Positions 18,364-27,586 of a stretch of DNA of 56,160 nt are shown here, one piece after another (within the stretch, counting starts at the first letter, position 1; each line of letters starts with the position of its first letter). The DNA lies in the NCBI GenBank assembly GCA_016933275.1, contig JAFGBI010000264.1, forward strand, positions 1 through 56,160, written 5' to 3'. Below the pieces are notes generated by a model, which worked only from the letters and a program-made list of their open reading frames with translations, was not told the origin of the DNA and did no database searches. The position numbers and the translations under genes are program-made. This stretch comes from Polyangiaceae bacterium. Lineage in GTDB: Bacteria > Myxococcota_A > Polyangia > Polyangiales > Polyangiaceae.

Positions 18364-19012
18364 GGGCGGTTCCTGGCCGACGCGCGACGACCGCGGGTCG
18401 AAGGTCGGGGTGACGGCTTCCTCGGGTGGTGTTGGCTGGATCCATGGTGACCTCCGTGCGCCGCGTTGCAGCGGCGGCTTGGCCCCTCTCCGCGCAGGTT
18501 TCAGGACAGCGAACTGCCGAGGATCGCCGGGTCGCGTCGGAGCTAGAGCTCCGATCAGGTTGCCGACAGCAACGGCAGCGCTGGAAACGCGTCCGTGCGA
18601 GGCGAGGACGCTTCTCCAGCGCTGCCTCTGGAGAGGTCTGCTGCCGGTTCGGTGCTCTAGGTTGTTGATTTGACGCAGCAATCAACCTGATCGCTGCTCT
18701 AGGGACCGGCGGGGATGCTGCTGCCGTCAACGCGATCGAGCGCGAGTGTACCGTACACCGAGGACGACCGCGGCCAGGCCGAGCGGCGCCTCGGTTGTCG
18801 CGGTCCTCGGTCGCCCTGCCGCCGCGCACACCATCACCCGAAAGGCCTGAAGCCGACTCAAGACCAAACGCCAATCCCCAGGCGGGCTCCGCTGCCACCC
18901 CCGCCCGGGCCAGAACCTCCTCGCCTGGGACAGCGAGCGGGCAGTCTTGGCGGCTCCCGGATCCCCCCGCCTGGACCGTTCGCCCCTCCCCGCCTAGGCT
19001 CCCGCCGCCCCC
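18364..19012. other. Long intergenic region after the peptide importer
   Basis: 649 bp without a convincing gene. It contains one composite CTAG repeat (18543-18702). The flanks 18364-18542 and 18703-19012 show no recognisable coding or RNA element. A minus-strand ATG at 18441 has a fair ribosome binding site (GGAGG five bases upstream) but its frame runs antisense through the ATPase gene and reads as low-complexity text, so I do not call it. Confidence 0.5.
18543..18702 (+). repeat. Composite CTAG-bounded palindromic repeat, copy A
   Basis: Full-length copy in the direct orientation. The central module runs CTAG (18543) to CTAG (18657-18660) with terminal arms CTAGAGCtCCGA/TCGGTGCTCTAG and an inner hairpin GGCAGCGCTGGA.../...TCCAGCGCTGCC in which the loop-proximal part carries two mismatches relative to the 34356 copy. 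The tail module, GTTGTTGATTTGACGCAGC then the hairpin GCAGCAATC-AACCT-GATCGCTGC, ends in CTAG at 18699-18702. It lies 180 bp after the 3' end of the ABC importer operon. Confidence 0.9.
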
Positions 19013-21406
19013 ATGCAGGAACAGCCTCCGAAGACCGGCTACACCATCCTGGCCGCGATCGCCGCTTACGCGCGCGCGGCGGGTGCCGGGGCCGTCGCGG
19101 TCGCGGGGGCGGTGCTCTTTGCGCGAATCGTTGACGAACACTACCCGATTCGCGACTGGTTCATCTGGACTCTCCTCCCCATCTGGGCATACGTGGGGCT
19201 CTTCGCCGCGAGCACGTTCTCGTTCGGGGCCGGCGTGCTTCGGTGGACCACGGGTCCTCGCCGGGCTCCTCTCGCCGAATGGGTGATCCATTCGCTGACC
19301 GTCGGCATCGTGGCGTTCGTCTGGGGCCTCTATCTTCTGGGAGCGACCGGATTCCTCGTCGGCTGGGCGGCGCTGGTGCTCCCGTTGGGGATGCTGATGG
19401 TGAGCGCTCCTACCATTCGCGCGACGTATCGAGATTTCGATCGCGGGTGGCGAGGAGGTCCATCGCGGCCGCTGCTCCAGCGCATCTTGATCGCGGCCGC
19501 GGTGGCGTGGGGGATCGTGTGGTTGTTCCTCGTCTACCTCGAGGCCCTGTCCCCGTCGTCCATCAACTTCGACGCCTCCTGGTATCACCTTCCAATTGCC
19601 CAGGACTACGCCCGGATCGGTCGGATCGTCCCCTTCCCCGGCGAGGGTCACCGCGCCTATCCGCACCTCACGAGCATGGTGCAGACCTGGGCCCTGCTCG
19701 TGCCGGGGCTCGCCACGCCCGAACGCTGGATGTTGATCCTGAACCTCGAGTTCTTCATCGTGGTCGGGCGAATCATCGGCGTTGCCGCCGTGGCCGCCTT
19801 CGTGCTCGACGATCGCGAGGTCCCGGCGTTGTGGGTGGTCTTCTTCTTGTTCCCCACGGTCTTCGTCTACGACCAGAACATCGGGGGCTCCGCGGATCAC
19901 TACGTTGGATTTTTCGCCGCGCCGGTCTTCCTCGCTGCAGCGCGGAGCCTCAGCGCGTTCGAGCCTCGGCACTGCGTGCAAACCGGTGTCGCCCTGGCGG
20001 GCGCGATCCTCACCAAATACCAGGCGGCCTACCTGGCTGCAGCGGTGGCGGTGGTCCTCACCGTGACCTGGGCTTGGCAGGTCGGGAAGCGCGTGGCGGG
20101 GCGCCGTTTCTCGGCGGGTCGGGGCGGCATCCTACCCGGGCGCCGCCTCGTGTTGGCTCCCATCCTGGTCGTCGCGGCAACGGGGCTGGTCAGCGCCCCT
20201 CACCTGGTCAAAAACACTGTATTTTACGGCAACCCGACCTATCCGCTGTTGCAGAAGTACTTCCCGGGTACCCATCCTCGAATCCTTCCGTCGGAGAAGA
20301 AGGGGACTGTGGCGGGGGGGTTCTCCCCCCGCGGACAAGGACTCGCTCGGCAGGTTTGGATCGGGCAGAGGATATTGGACCACTCCATCGTCACCGGCAA
20401 TCGTGATCTCACGAAGCATCGCCCGTACATGGGATCGCTCTTCACCCTGCTCCTGCCCGTGCTTCCGTTCGTTCGCCGCCCGCGCCGTGCCCTGATCGCC
20501 GCGGCGGTTTCGCTGTTGGCCTTCTACGTTTGGGCGGCCACGGCCGCGAACGATCGCTACACCTTGGCCTTCATGACCGTGCCCATCGGTCTCACTGCTG
20601 CGCTGCTGGTTCGAGGGTGGGAGCTCGGTTGGTTGGCGCGCGTCGGCCTGAGTGTCGTCGTCGGCGTGCAATTCCTGTGGAGCGTGGACGCACCGTTCGT
20701 CCACGGTGACCGGCGGCTCGCCGCCGGGGTCGCTCTGTTGCGCGCGGGACATCGCGGCAAGGTCGATGACGAGCGTCTCGGTGAACGCGCTACCGCGCGG
20801 GCGATCACCGACGCGACCCCGCCCGACGCGCGAATCCTGGCCCGCAACTACCGCTCGCTCCTCGGACTCGATCGGTTGGTCTACAGCGACGTCGAGGCCG
20901 TACAGGGCGCGATCAGGTACCGGGGATTGAAGAACGCCAACGGGCTATATGCCCAGTGCGTTCGCGAGGGGATAACGCACCTCATCTACCCTGAGGGCCA
21001 GCGCCGCCCCCACTCCTGGAACAACACTATCCTCTTCGCCGAGCTGGCTCGACACGGAAGGCGGCTCATGAAGTCCGGCGGGGTCGTGCTTGTCGAGCTC
21101 GGTCGGGAGCCCCCGCCCGCGACCGCGCCGTACTTGGTCCTCGTACGCGGGCTCAGCGAGTACTCAGACGGTCTCTACCCCGTGGAAGCGCTCGATATCG
21201 TCGACCAAGTTCCGCGCGCAAACCGTCCGGATCGCAACCCGCTCCAGGCGCTGACGGCCGCGAACGCCCAGGAGCTCGTCGGTCGGGCCAGCGCCATCGC
21301 GTCGACTCGCGACCTCCCCGGGGGGGCACAATCCCGCGTCGAGCGCGATTTCGAGCGGTTCGAGCGGTTCGGCTCGGCGTCGGTGTATCTGCGCCGGCGG
21401 CGCTGA
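19013..21406 (+). CDS. Large polytopic membrane protein, GT39/ArnT-like glycosyltransferase
   Basis: 797 residues with about a dozen hydrophobic segments. After the first five there is a loop INFDASWYHLPIAQDYARIG (about residue 183), resembling the first periplasmic loop of lipid-phosphate-sugar glycosyltransferases of the GT-C class, where an Asp binds metal. The C-terminal 200 residues are soluble (periplasmic) and include ILARNYRSLLGLDRLVYSDV. The family is most likely GT39/ArnT/PMT-like, transferring a sugar from a polyprenyl-phosphate donor to an unknown acceptor at the cell envelope. The ATG follows CCCGCCGCCCCC with no strong ribosome binding site. Stands alone between repeat A and the kinase locus. 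Confidence 0.65.
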   Translation: MQEQPPKTGYTILAAIAAYARAAGAGAVAVAGAVLFARIVDEHYPIRDWFIWTLLPIWAYVGLFAASTFSFGAGVLRWTTGPRRAPLAEWVIHSLTVGIVAFVWGLYLLGATGFLVGWAALVLPLGMLMVSAPTIRATYRDFDRGWRGGPSRPLLQRILIAAAVAWGIVWLFLVYLEALSPSSINFDASWYHLPIAQDYARIGRIVPFPGEGHRAYPHLTSMVQTWALLVPGLATPERWMLILNLEFFIVVGRIIGVAAVAAFVLDDREVPALWVVFFLFPTVFVYDQNIGGSADHYVGFFAAPVFLAAARSLSAFEPRHCVQTGVALAGAILTKYQAAYLAAAVAVVLTVTWAWQVGKRVAGRRFSAGRGGILPGRRLVLAPILVVAATGLVSAPHLVKNTVFYGNPTYPLLQKYFPGTHPRILPSEKKGTVAGGFSPRGQGLARQVWIGQRILDHSIVTGNRDLTKHRPYMGSLFTLLLPVLPFVRRPRRALIAAAVSLLAFYVWAATAANDRYTLAFMTVPIGLTAALLVRGWELGWLARVGLSVVVGVQFLWSVDAPFVHGDRRLAAGVALLRAGHRGKVDDERLGERATARAITDATPPDARILARNYRSLLGLDRLVYSDVEAVQGAIRYRGLKNANGLYAQCVREGITHLIYPEGQRRPHSWNNTILFAELARHGRRLMKSGGVVLVELGREPPPATAPYLVLVRGLSEYSDGLYPVEALDIVDQVPRANRPDRNPLQALTAANAQELVGRASAIASTRDLPGGAQSRVERDFERFERFGSASVYLRRRR

Positions 21407-21719
21407 GCCTGGCTTCGGCCCCAAGGGCCGCGGAGCTCCTGCACCTCCGCCCAAGTCCTTCGGAGGGGCCAGGTGTCGCCCACGGTCGGCGATCCGCTGT
21501 TGGCGGACCCTACGATCATCAGCGACCCGCCCGTGGGCTCCGAGCCGGATCAGGTCGAATCATCCTGGAAACCGAAGGGGCTGCGCGGCGTGGGGGCCGA
21601 GGACCGACGCTCCACCCGGTCCATGGCGGGAGACGGCCCGCTATGCCACCATTGCACCGAGCGGCCCGCCGCTTCCCTGGGCGTGAACCAACGCTCCCGC
21701 GTCCGGTCTGGTTCGTCGT
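21407..21719. other. Intergenic region with hairpins, no gene
   Basis: 313 bp. Directly after the glycosyltransferase stop is a perfect hairpin CGGCCC-CAA-GGGCCG (21416-21430) followed by a second one, CCTCCG...CGGAGG (about 21444-21466). They could end transcription of the upstream gene but lack a T tract. The rest holds the promoter region of the kinase gene; no clear -35/-10 pair was found. Confidence 0.4.
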
Positions 21720-23270
21720 ATGCGCACCGATGGATTGGCTTCCCTGATGGATCCGGCGCCGGGTCGGGATCTGGTGGGGGCAGTCCTGGATGGGCGGTAC
21801 CGGGTCGAGCGGCGTATCGGGGGTGGCGGCATGGGCACCGTCTGGGAGGTCGAGCACGTCGAGTCCCTGCAGCGGCTCGCCCTCAAGACGCTCGCCCTCC
21901 CGCTCGACGAGGCGACGCGCGAGCGTTTCCTGCGCGAGGCTCGAGCCGCCGCCGCGCTCGAGACGCGTCATGTGGTTCGCATCACGGATGCGCGCATGGG
22001 GTATGTTCACCAGGGGGAGCCGCTGCCCTTCCTGGTGATGGAGCTGCTTCGGGGGGACTCGCTCGGGAATCTACTTTCGGTGCGGGGTCGGTTGAGCTTC
22101 GGCGAGGTCGTCTGGGTCATCAGGCAAGTCGGTCGCGCGCTCGGGCTTGCCCACGCCCGAGGGATCGTCCATCGGGACCTGAAGCCGGCCAACCTCATCG
22201 TCGCTATCGACGATGGATCGCCCATCGTCAAACTCTGTGACTTCGGGGTGGCCAAGCTGGTGGGGGACTCGGGCCTCGCGCTGGCGCGCACGAACGCGCC
22301 GACGACGGGCACCGGCGCCATGCTCGGGACACCCCTTTACATGGCTCCTGAACAGCTGCGAGGCAATGGCCGCGTCGAGCCAGCCACCGACCAGTGGGCG
22401 CTCGGGGTGCTCGTGTTCCGGTCGCTGGCGCGGCGCGAGTATTTCGGCGACGTTGGCACCACGACCGAGCTGGTGCTCCGGATCGCCCAGGATCCGCTGC
22501 AGCCCCCGAGCGAACTCGAAGCAACGCTGACGCCGGCCTTCGATCGATGGTTCCTGCGGAGTCTCGCCCGCGACCCGAGCGAGCGGTTCCGTGACGTGCG
22601 CGCCCAGGTGGCCGCGCTCGAGATCGCCCTCGGTCGTCCGCAGCCGGTGCCCCTTCACCCGGGGCATCTGGGGGGGAAGGGGGCGCAGCCGGGGGGGCTC
22701 GTCACCGGTCCCACGGCGGACGTGTCGGCCGCCGTGCTCCCCGAGCGTGGTCGGGCTCGTGAGGTTGCCCTCGCGAACCTTGCGACACCCGGCCACCGCC
22801 TCCGGGCAACGCTCGCGGCCCTCCTGGTCCTCACGGGGGGCGCGCTGTGGGGGCTCGGAACGTGGCTACCGCGTTGGCTTGCTCCGCCCTCGCCGTCCCC
22901 GACTGCCGGGCAGGGAGCCGGGGAGTCCGCGGCGCCGATCACGGTGGGGTCTTCCCCGCCCTCCGTCTCCTCGCCACCGGCTCCGCTCGTCACCCCGGTC
23001 GGGTCGGTGGCGGCGATGGCGGTGCGCGTTCCGTCGAGCGCTCTTCCTGAGAGATCGGTCGGTCCTGCTCCAGGGGTGGAGTCGCTGGTCACGTCGAGGA
23101 GCTCCACGATCACGTCCGGCGGGAGAGCTGCGTGGTCGGGGACGAGTGCGACCCCAGTCGCCTCCGCGTCGGCACCAAGGCCTTCGCCCCCGCTGCTGGG
23201 CGCTTCGGCCCCGTGCAACCGCTCTGCCGAATGCGCCAGCGGGCTCTGCGTCGCGGAAACCTGCCGATGA
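21720..23270 (+). CDS. Transmembrane eukaryotic-like Ser/Thr protein kinase
   Basis: 516 residues. Kinase domain from about residue 25: Gly loop GGGGMGTV (34-41), ATP lysine K56, HRDLKPAN (catalytic D153), DFG (174-176), YMAPEQL activation-segment end. All catalytic residues are present, so it should be active. One membrane helix (about 365-385, LRATLAALLVLTGGALWGLG) is followed by a Pro/Ser-rich outer region ending in a Cys motif, CNRSAECASGLCVAETC, shared with myxobacterial secreted proteins. Start chosen as the ATG at 21720. It precedes a zinc-finger anti-sigma gene and a sigma factor gene on the same strand, so it may phosphorylate one of them. Confidence 0.92.
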   Translation: MRTDGLASLMDPAPGRDLVGAVLDGRYRVERRIGGGGMGTVWEVEHVESLQRLALKTLALPLDEATRERFLREARAAAALETRHVVRITDARMGYVHQGEPLPFLVMELLRGDSLGNLLSVRGRLSFGEVVWVIRQVGRALGLAHARGIVHRDLKPANLIVAIDDGSPIVKLCDFGVAKLVGDSGLALARTNAPTTGTGAMLGTPLYMAPEQLRGNGRVEPATDQWALGVLVFRSLARREYFGDVGTTTELVLRIAQDPLQPPSELEATLTPAFDRWFLRSLARDPSERFRDVRAQVAALEIALGRPQPVPLHPGHLGGKGAQPGGLVTGPTADVSAAVLPERGRAREVALANLATPGHRLRATLAALLVLTGGALWGLGTWLPRWLAPPSPSPTAGQGAGESAAPITVGSSPPSVSSPPAPLVTPVGSVAAMAVRVPSSALPERSVGPAPGVESLVTSRSSTITSGGRAAWSGTSATPVASASAPRPSPPLLGASAPCNRSAECASGLCVAETCR

Positions 23271-23448
23271 GCGCACCTCCCGGCGGGAAGCCATGTCCCC
23301 GGGGCCGACCGCGGCCTGGGCAGGGCCGGTGGATCCGAGCCACGATACTGGCGCAGAGTCTCGCCACCTGGGGCCTTGGCCCCTCCACCGCCTGCGCCGA
23401 TGAGGACGATATCGCCTCCTGGATCGCTCGCCTTCGAGGGGCGACTCG

Positions 23449-24153
23449 GTGTGGCGACGCGCGTCGAACCAGATAGGGCCGAAGGTGACGAGTTCGGAAT
23501 CACAGGGTGGCTGCCCGGACGTCGACCTGTACGCCAGAATGCTAGCGGGCCGTCTTGCCGCCGCGGAGCGAGTCGCCCTCGAACGCCATATCGATGCCTG
23601 CCCGGACTGCATGGAGCTCGTGGCGGAGCTCGGCAAGATCTACGGGCGTCCGGCCTCCATACCCCCCGGGTCTTTCCCCCCGTCCGTCCAGGGGTCCCCG
23701 CCGGAAGCACCGAAGGGTCGGGACGCGACCGCGTCCCTGGACAGCCGTCCGTCCCCGCCCGATCCCACCGTGGCGTCGGGCGATCCGCTGGTGGCCTGGA
23801 TCGCGGCGATGCTCCTCTTGCTCCTGGCGGGGGTCACCGTCGTCGCGTGGACGGCCGCGCCTGCGGCGGTTGGCGTGCTGGCTACGGACGGCACGATCCG
23901 GAGCTCGCGGACCTGGCTCGCCGCCGTGGTGGTCTACGCGGCGGTCATGGGACCAGTCGGCATCCTGGCTGGGTTGCCGGTCGCCATCGTGGCGTGGCGT
24001 GATCCGCCCTGGGCGACCGTGATCATTCGAGTCCTGCTCTGGACCACCCTGCCGACCCTGGTGCTCCTTCCGTTCGCGGTCTTTTCGCTGAGATCGCTGT
24101 CGCGCGTGGCGCGGGCTCCGTCCGTGACCCGAGGGGCAAGGGTTGAGGCGTGA
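23449..24153 (+). CDS. Membrane zinc-finger anti-sigma factor
   Basis: 234 residues if the GTG at 23449 is used; a GTG at 23485 (MTSSESQGGCPDVDLYARML) is an equally good start and better matches the family. The N-terminus has the putative zinc-finger of anti-sigma factors, LERHIDACPDCMELVAELGK (HxxxCxxC). Three hydrophobic segments follow (about residues 112-138, 152-178, 184-212), so it is an inner-membrane protein with a cytoplasmic N-terminus. It should hold the sigma factor encoded 225 bp downstream inactive until signalled. Lies between the kinase and sigma genes; the usual myxobacterial order is the reverse. Confidence 0.75.
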   Translation: MWRRASNQIGPKVTSSESQGGCPDVDLYARMLAGRLAAAERVALERHIDACPDCMELVAELGKIYGRPASIPPGSFPPSVQGSPPEAPKGRDATASLDSRPSPPDPTVASGDPLVAWIAAMLLLLLAGVTVVAWTAAPAAVGVLATDGTIRSSRTWLAAVVVYAAVMGPVGILAGLPVAIVAWRDPPWATVIIRVLLWTTLPTLVLLPFAVFSLRSLSRVARAPSVTRGARVEA

Positions 24154-24378
24154 GGCTTCCCGCCGGGGACCGTGCGGCAACGGGAACCAAGGGACGAGGC
24201 TGAACGGAACAGCCCATCCCTTGCCTCGTTGCGCGTCTCTGCGCCGAGCGATGATCCCTTGAAGCAGCAGAACAAGGCCATTGCGGACCCTCCCTGCGTC
24301 GCGCCACAATGCCGCCAAGGACATGGACCCGGGACTGTGGTCTCGATCCTCGGGTTCGCCTCGGTGCTGTAGGATCCC

Positions 24379-25257
24379 ATGTACACCGCGTTGGCCGCCG
24401 AGATCCTCGCGGAACGCCCCGAAGGGCCACCCGGCCCGACCGCCGCTGAGCTCGCCGACCGGCTCGTGGCCATGATCGAACGGGCGCTGGCGAGGCATCC
24501 AGGGTTCGGCGTCGAGCCGGCCGAATTCGGCCGATACCTCGCGGAGAAATTGGCGGCGACACCGGTCGACGAGCCCATTCCCGACGAGCTCTCGGCCGAG
24601 GATCTCCTCCTCGCCTTGGCTTGTGCCCGCGGCGAAGCGGCGGCCCTCGCGGCGTTCGAGGAGGCGTACCGTCCGGAGCTGGCGGCGGCGCTTGCCAAGC
24701 TTCGCGTGGCGGCTGACTGGCACGCGGACCTCCGGCAGCGTCTCTGGCAGAAGCTCTTCGTCGGCGACGGTGGGCGGCCGCGGATCCTCGAGTTCTCGGG
24801 GCGCGGACTGCTCAAGCATTGGTTCCGGGTGACCGTCGTGCGCTCGCTCCTCGACGAGCTCCGGCGGGACAAGCGGCGGCCCGCCGCTGCGGCCGAGGAC
24901 GCCATCCTTGGGGTTCCCGAGCCGGGGCCCGACCCGGAGATGGATCACATGAAGCGCCTCTACCGGCACGAGTTTCGGCTCGCGTTCGAGGAGGCGGTGG
25001 TCGCGTTGTCCCCGGACGACCGAAATATGCTCCGCTGCCATTTCGCACAGCAGATGACCATCGACGAGATCGGGGCTGCGTTCGGGATCCATCGTGCTAC
25101 CGCCGCCCGTCGGGTCAATCGCGCGCGAGAGCACCTCATTGCCGGCACTCGCGAGCGGCTCGCCGCCCGCCTGTCGCTCTCGGAGCCGGAAATGCAGAGC
25201 GTGCTCCGGCTGATCGAGAGCAACCTCCACGTGAGCGTCGCCCGGCTCCTCGATTGA
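24379..25257 (+). CDS. RNA polymerase sigma-70 family factor, ECF-like
   Basis: 292 residues from an ATG preceded by AGGA. About 90 N-terminal residues form a helical extension (RLVAMIERALARHPGFGVEP). Region 2 follows (FEEAYRPELAAALAKLRVAA, LLKHWFRVTVVRSLLDELRR), and region 4 ends in a helix-turn-helix (TIDEIGAAFGIHRATAARRV, then NRAREHLI). Region 3 is missing, as in ECF factors. The extra N-terminal domain is typical of myxobacterial ECF proteins linked to kinases. Probably controlled by the anti-sigma factor just upstream; the target promoters are unknown. Confidence 0.85.
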   Translation: MYTALAAEILAERPEGPPGPTAAELADRLVAMIERALARHPGFGVEPAEFGRYLAEKLAATPVDEPIPDELSAEDLLLALACARGEAAALAAFEEAYRPELAAALAKLRVAADWHADLRQRLWQKLFVGDGGRPRILEFSGRGLLKHWFRVTVVRSLLDELRRDKRRPAAAAEDAILGVPEPGPDPEMDHMKRLYRHEFRLAFEEAVVALSPDDRNMLRCHFAQQMTIDEIGAAFGIHRATAARRVNRAREHLIAGTRERLAARLSLSEPEMQSVLRLIESNLHVSVARLLD

Positions 25258-25482
25258 GCCACCGAAGGCGATGAGGCGCTGCGGGAGTACGATTCCGCGA
25301 CCCAACGGGTCGATCCGACGACGCACCACCCATGCCCGCCGGGGTCGCCGCGGCGGGGCTTGCCGTCGTGCCCCCAGGGACCGGCTGCGGCCGCGCCAGC
25401 AGGAACCGAGCTTCGGATCATGGCTCCAAACCCGCCAGCGGTCCAGACCCAGGGTGCGTCCTCTCTCCAACGTCAACGGGTG

Positions 25483-26418
25483 CTATCCCCCGACCAGCGC
25501 CGGCGGGAGGGGGGCCATCGCACCCGGGCAGGACGCCACGTAGGCGGCGACCCGGTTGGCGCGCTCGGCCAGGGGACGTAGGTCCGTCGGCAAGCCGCGC
25601 GCGCGCCCGAGCTCGCAACACAGCACGGCGACGAACGCATCTCCAGCACCAACCGGATCTCCTCGCCCGTCCACGATGGGGAAGCCGGGGTGATCCACAC
25701 GAGCCGTCCTCGTGGCGAGTGTGCATCCCCCGGCCCCGCGGGTCAGCGCGACCAGCTTCACACCCTGGTCGAGGAGGCAGCCGATTGCCTCTCCTCTGGC
25801 CGGAAACGCGCGCTCGACCAGGGAGGCCTCGACGAGGTTCAACTTTACCACGTCCGCATTCCCCACGGTCGCGGCGATCACCTCACAGTCCTCGAAGGGG
25901 GGACGGACGTTGAGGTCGCAGACGCGGAGACACCCCGCGCGGATGGCGGTCCAGGCCATGGCGAGCGCGCCTCGGCCGAGGAGGGTGCGTTGCGCCAGGG
26001 TTCCAAAATAGAACACGTCGGCCGACCCAATTGCCTGGGCGACGGCATCGTTCCAGGCGATGCGATCCCAGGCCACCTCCGACCTGATGGTGTAGAGGGG
26101 TTCGCCGGTCCTCACCGTCACCGAGACCGTGCCCGTCGGACTGCCAGCGTCGCTCTGGATCTGGGCCACGTCCACGCCGCTAGCCTCGAGCGTCGCTCGG
26201 GCTCGCGCCCCAAGCTCGTCCGTGCCGACTCGGCTGACCAGGGTGGCGGCCCCCCCCAGTTGCGCGACGTGGAAGGCCACGTTCGCTGCCGCGCCGCCGA
26301 GGCGGGCGCCGTCGTCGAACAGGTCCCACAACACCTCGCCCCACGCGACGACGCTGGGCGGCGACGGACCCGACAGGAATCCCCGGCTGGCTCCCACGGT
26401 GTCACGGATTGGTTCCAT
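25483..26418 (-). CDS. PfkB-family carbohydrate kinase (fructokinase/ribokinase-like)
   Basis: 311 residues, the normal length. N-terminal signature GGAAANVAFHVAQLGG, substrate-side VSRVGTDELG, and the C-terminal PfkB signature GDPVGAGDAFVAVL with the catalytic Asp near residue 265. CDLNVRPPF in the middle is typical of fructokinases and 2-keto-3-deoxygluconate kinases. It phosphorylates a sugar from ATP in the cytoplasm; the exact sugar cannot be read. It converges with the sigma factor gene and diverges from the FHA-GGDEF gene, so it is probably monocistronic. Confidence 0.88.
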   Translation of the reverse strand: MEPIRDTVGASRGFLSGPSPPSVVAWGEVLWDLFDDGARLGGAAANVAFHVAQLGGAATLVSRVGTDELGARARATLEASGVDVAQIQSDAGSPTGTVSVTVRTGEPLYTIRSEVAWDRIAWNDAVAQAIGSADVFYFGTLAQRTLLGRGALAMAWTAIRAGCLRVCDLNVRPPFEDCEVIAATVGNADVVKLNLVEASLVERAFPARGEAIGCLLDQGVKLVALTRGAGGCTLATRTARVDHPGFPIVDGRGDPVGAGDAFVAVLCCELGRARGLPTDLRPLAERANRVAAYVASCPGAMAPLPPALVGG

Positions 26419-26578
26419 CGTCGGCCCCGATCCCCCAGCTCAGCTTCGCCCGGGCCGATCCTCTACCACAGTCGGCGAGGCGGTTGGGCCCTCGGCTTGC
26501 GCGGGCGACATGCCCTCCTTGGGCAGATTCCGGCATTCCTTGGTATACGTCCCGGCGATCCGGCAGAATGACCACGCG

Positions 26579-27505
26579 ATGAGCGATCGCCCGCTCCCCG
26601 ACGAGCAGACCGAGCGGTTCCCCGCCGGTTCCTTCCGTCCCCCCGAGGCCGAGGAAGAGGAGGTGGAGGGTGCGCTCACGGTGCTCCAGGGTCCGCGACT
26701 GGGGACGGTCTATCGACTTCATCGAGGAGAGAACCTCCTGGGGCGCGGGGAAGAGGCGGAGATCCGCGTCCTGTTCGAGGGCGTGTCGCGCCTTCACGCG
26801 CGCATCGTGGCTACGGACGTTGCCTACGTGCTCTCGGATCTCGACTCGACGAACGGCACCTTCCTCCGGGGTGAACCAGTCCAAGGTTCCGTCGAGCTCG
26901 CGGAAGGGGATCGGATCAGTCTCGGGGGCCGGGTCATCCTTCGGTTCTCGCGAGAGGGATCCCTGGAGCGCCAGCTCCGTGAGGAGCTCTACGCTCTGGC
27001 GACGCGTGACCCCCTCACGCGTGCCCACAACCGCCGCTACCTCGACGAGCGGATGGACTCGGAGTGGCCGTGGGCGGTGCGGCATGAGCAATCGTGCTCC
27101 CTTCTGATGATCGATCTAGACCATTTCAAGGAGGTCAACGATACACTCGGGCACCTCGCGGGTGACGCCATCCTTCAGGAGGCCGTGGCCGTGATCCAGA
27201 AGACCTTGCGGCGAGAGGACATCCTCGCGCGAGTGGGTGGTGAGGAGTTCGCCGTTCTCTGTCGCGCCACCGCCCTCGACTCCGCGATCCAGGTTGCGGA
27301 GCGGCTGCGCGCGGACATCGAAGGTCGGAGGTTCACCTGGCGCGATCGGTCGATCGCCATGACCGTGTCGATCGGGGTCGCTGCCTCGCACGAGCCCGGG
27401 ATCACGGAGCCTCATCACCTTCGAGAGCGGGCCGACGAGAAGCTATATCGGGCCAAGGCGCGAGGAAGAAACTGCGTCGAGCCGCCGTCGACCTCTCCTC
27501 GGTGA
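26579..27505 (+). CDS. FHA-GGDEF protein, likely diguanylate cyclase
   Basis: 308 residues from the ATG at 26579. FHA domain at about 35-125 (LLGRGEEAEIRV, GVSRLHARIV, LDSTNGTFLRG), a phosphothreonine reader. GGDEF domain from about 140 (LTRAHNRRYLDERM, IDLDHFKEVNDTLGHLAGD) with an active-site GGEEF (about 220-224), an allowed variant, so it should make c-di-GMP. No membrane segment. The FHA domain suggests activation by Ser/Thr kinases; two such kinases follow immediately. No inhibitory RxxD five residues before GGEEF was seen (RREDILARVGGEEF). Confidence 0.93.
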   Translation: MSDRPLPDEQTERFPAGSFRPPEAEEEEVEGALTVLQGPRLGTVYRLHRGENLLGRGEEAEIRVLFEGVSRLHARIVATDVAYVLSDLDSTNGTFLRGEPVQGSVELAEGDRISLGGRVILRFSREGSLERQLREELYALATRDPLTRAHNRRYLDERMDSEWPWAVRHEQSCSLLMIDLDHFKEVNDTLGHLAGDAILQEAVAVIQKTLRREDILARVGGEEFAVLCRATALDSAIQVAERLRADIEGRRFTWRDRSIAMTVSIGVAASHEPGITEPHHLRERADEKLYRAKARGRNCVEPPSTSPR

Positions 27506-27586
27506 TGGCTCGTTGGCGACGGGCGGCGCTCCGGGCGCAGCCGTCCGGGCCGGTCCCCGGTCATCGAGTGAGTGATCCGCCGCCGA

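Noticed and set aside
17990..18441. Minus-strand frame with ATG at 18441 and GGAGG five bases upstream
   Set aside because: The ribosome binding site is good, but the frame runs through the antisense of the OppF-type gene and gives low-complexity sequence with no recognisable domain.
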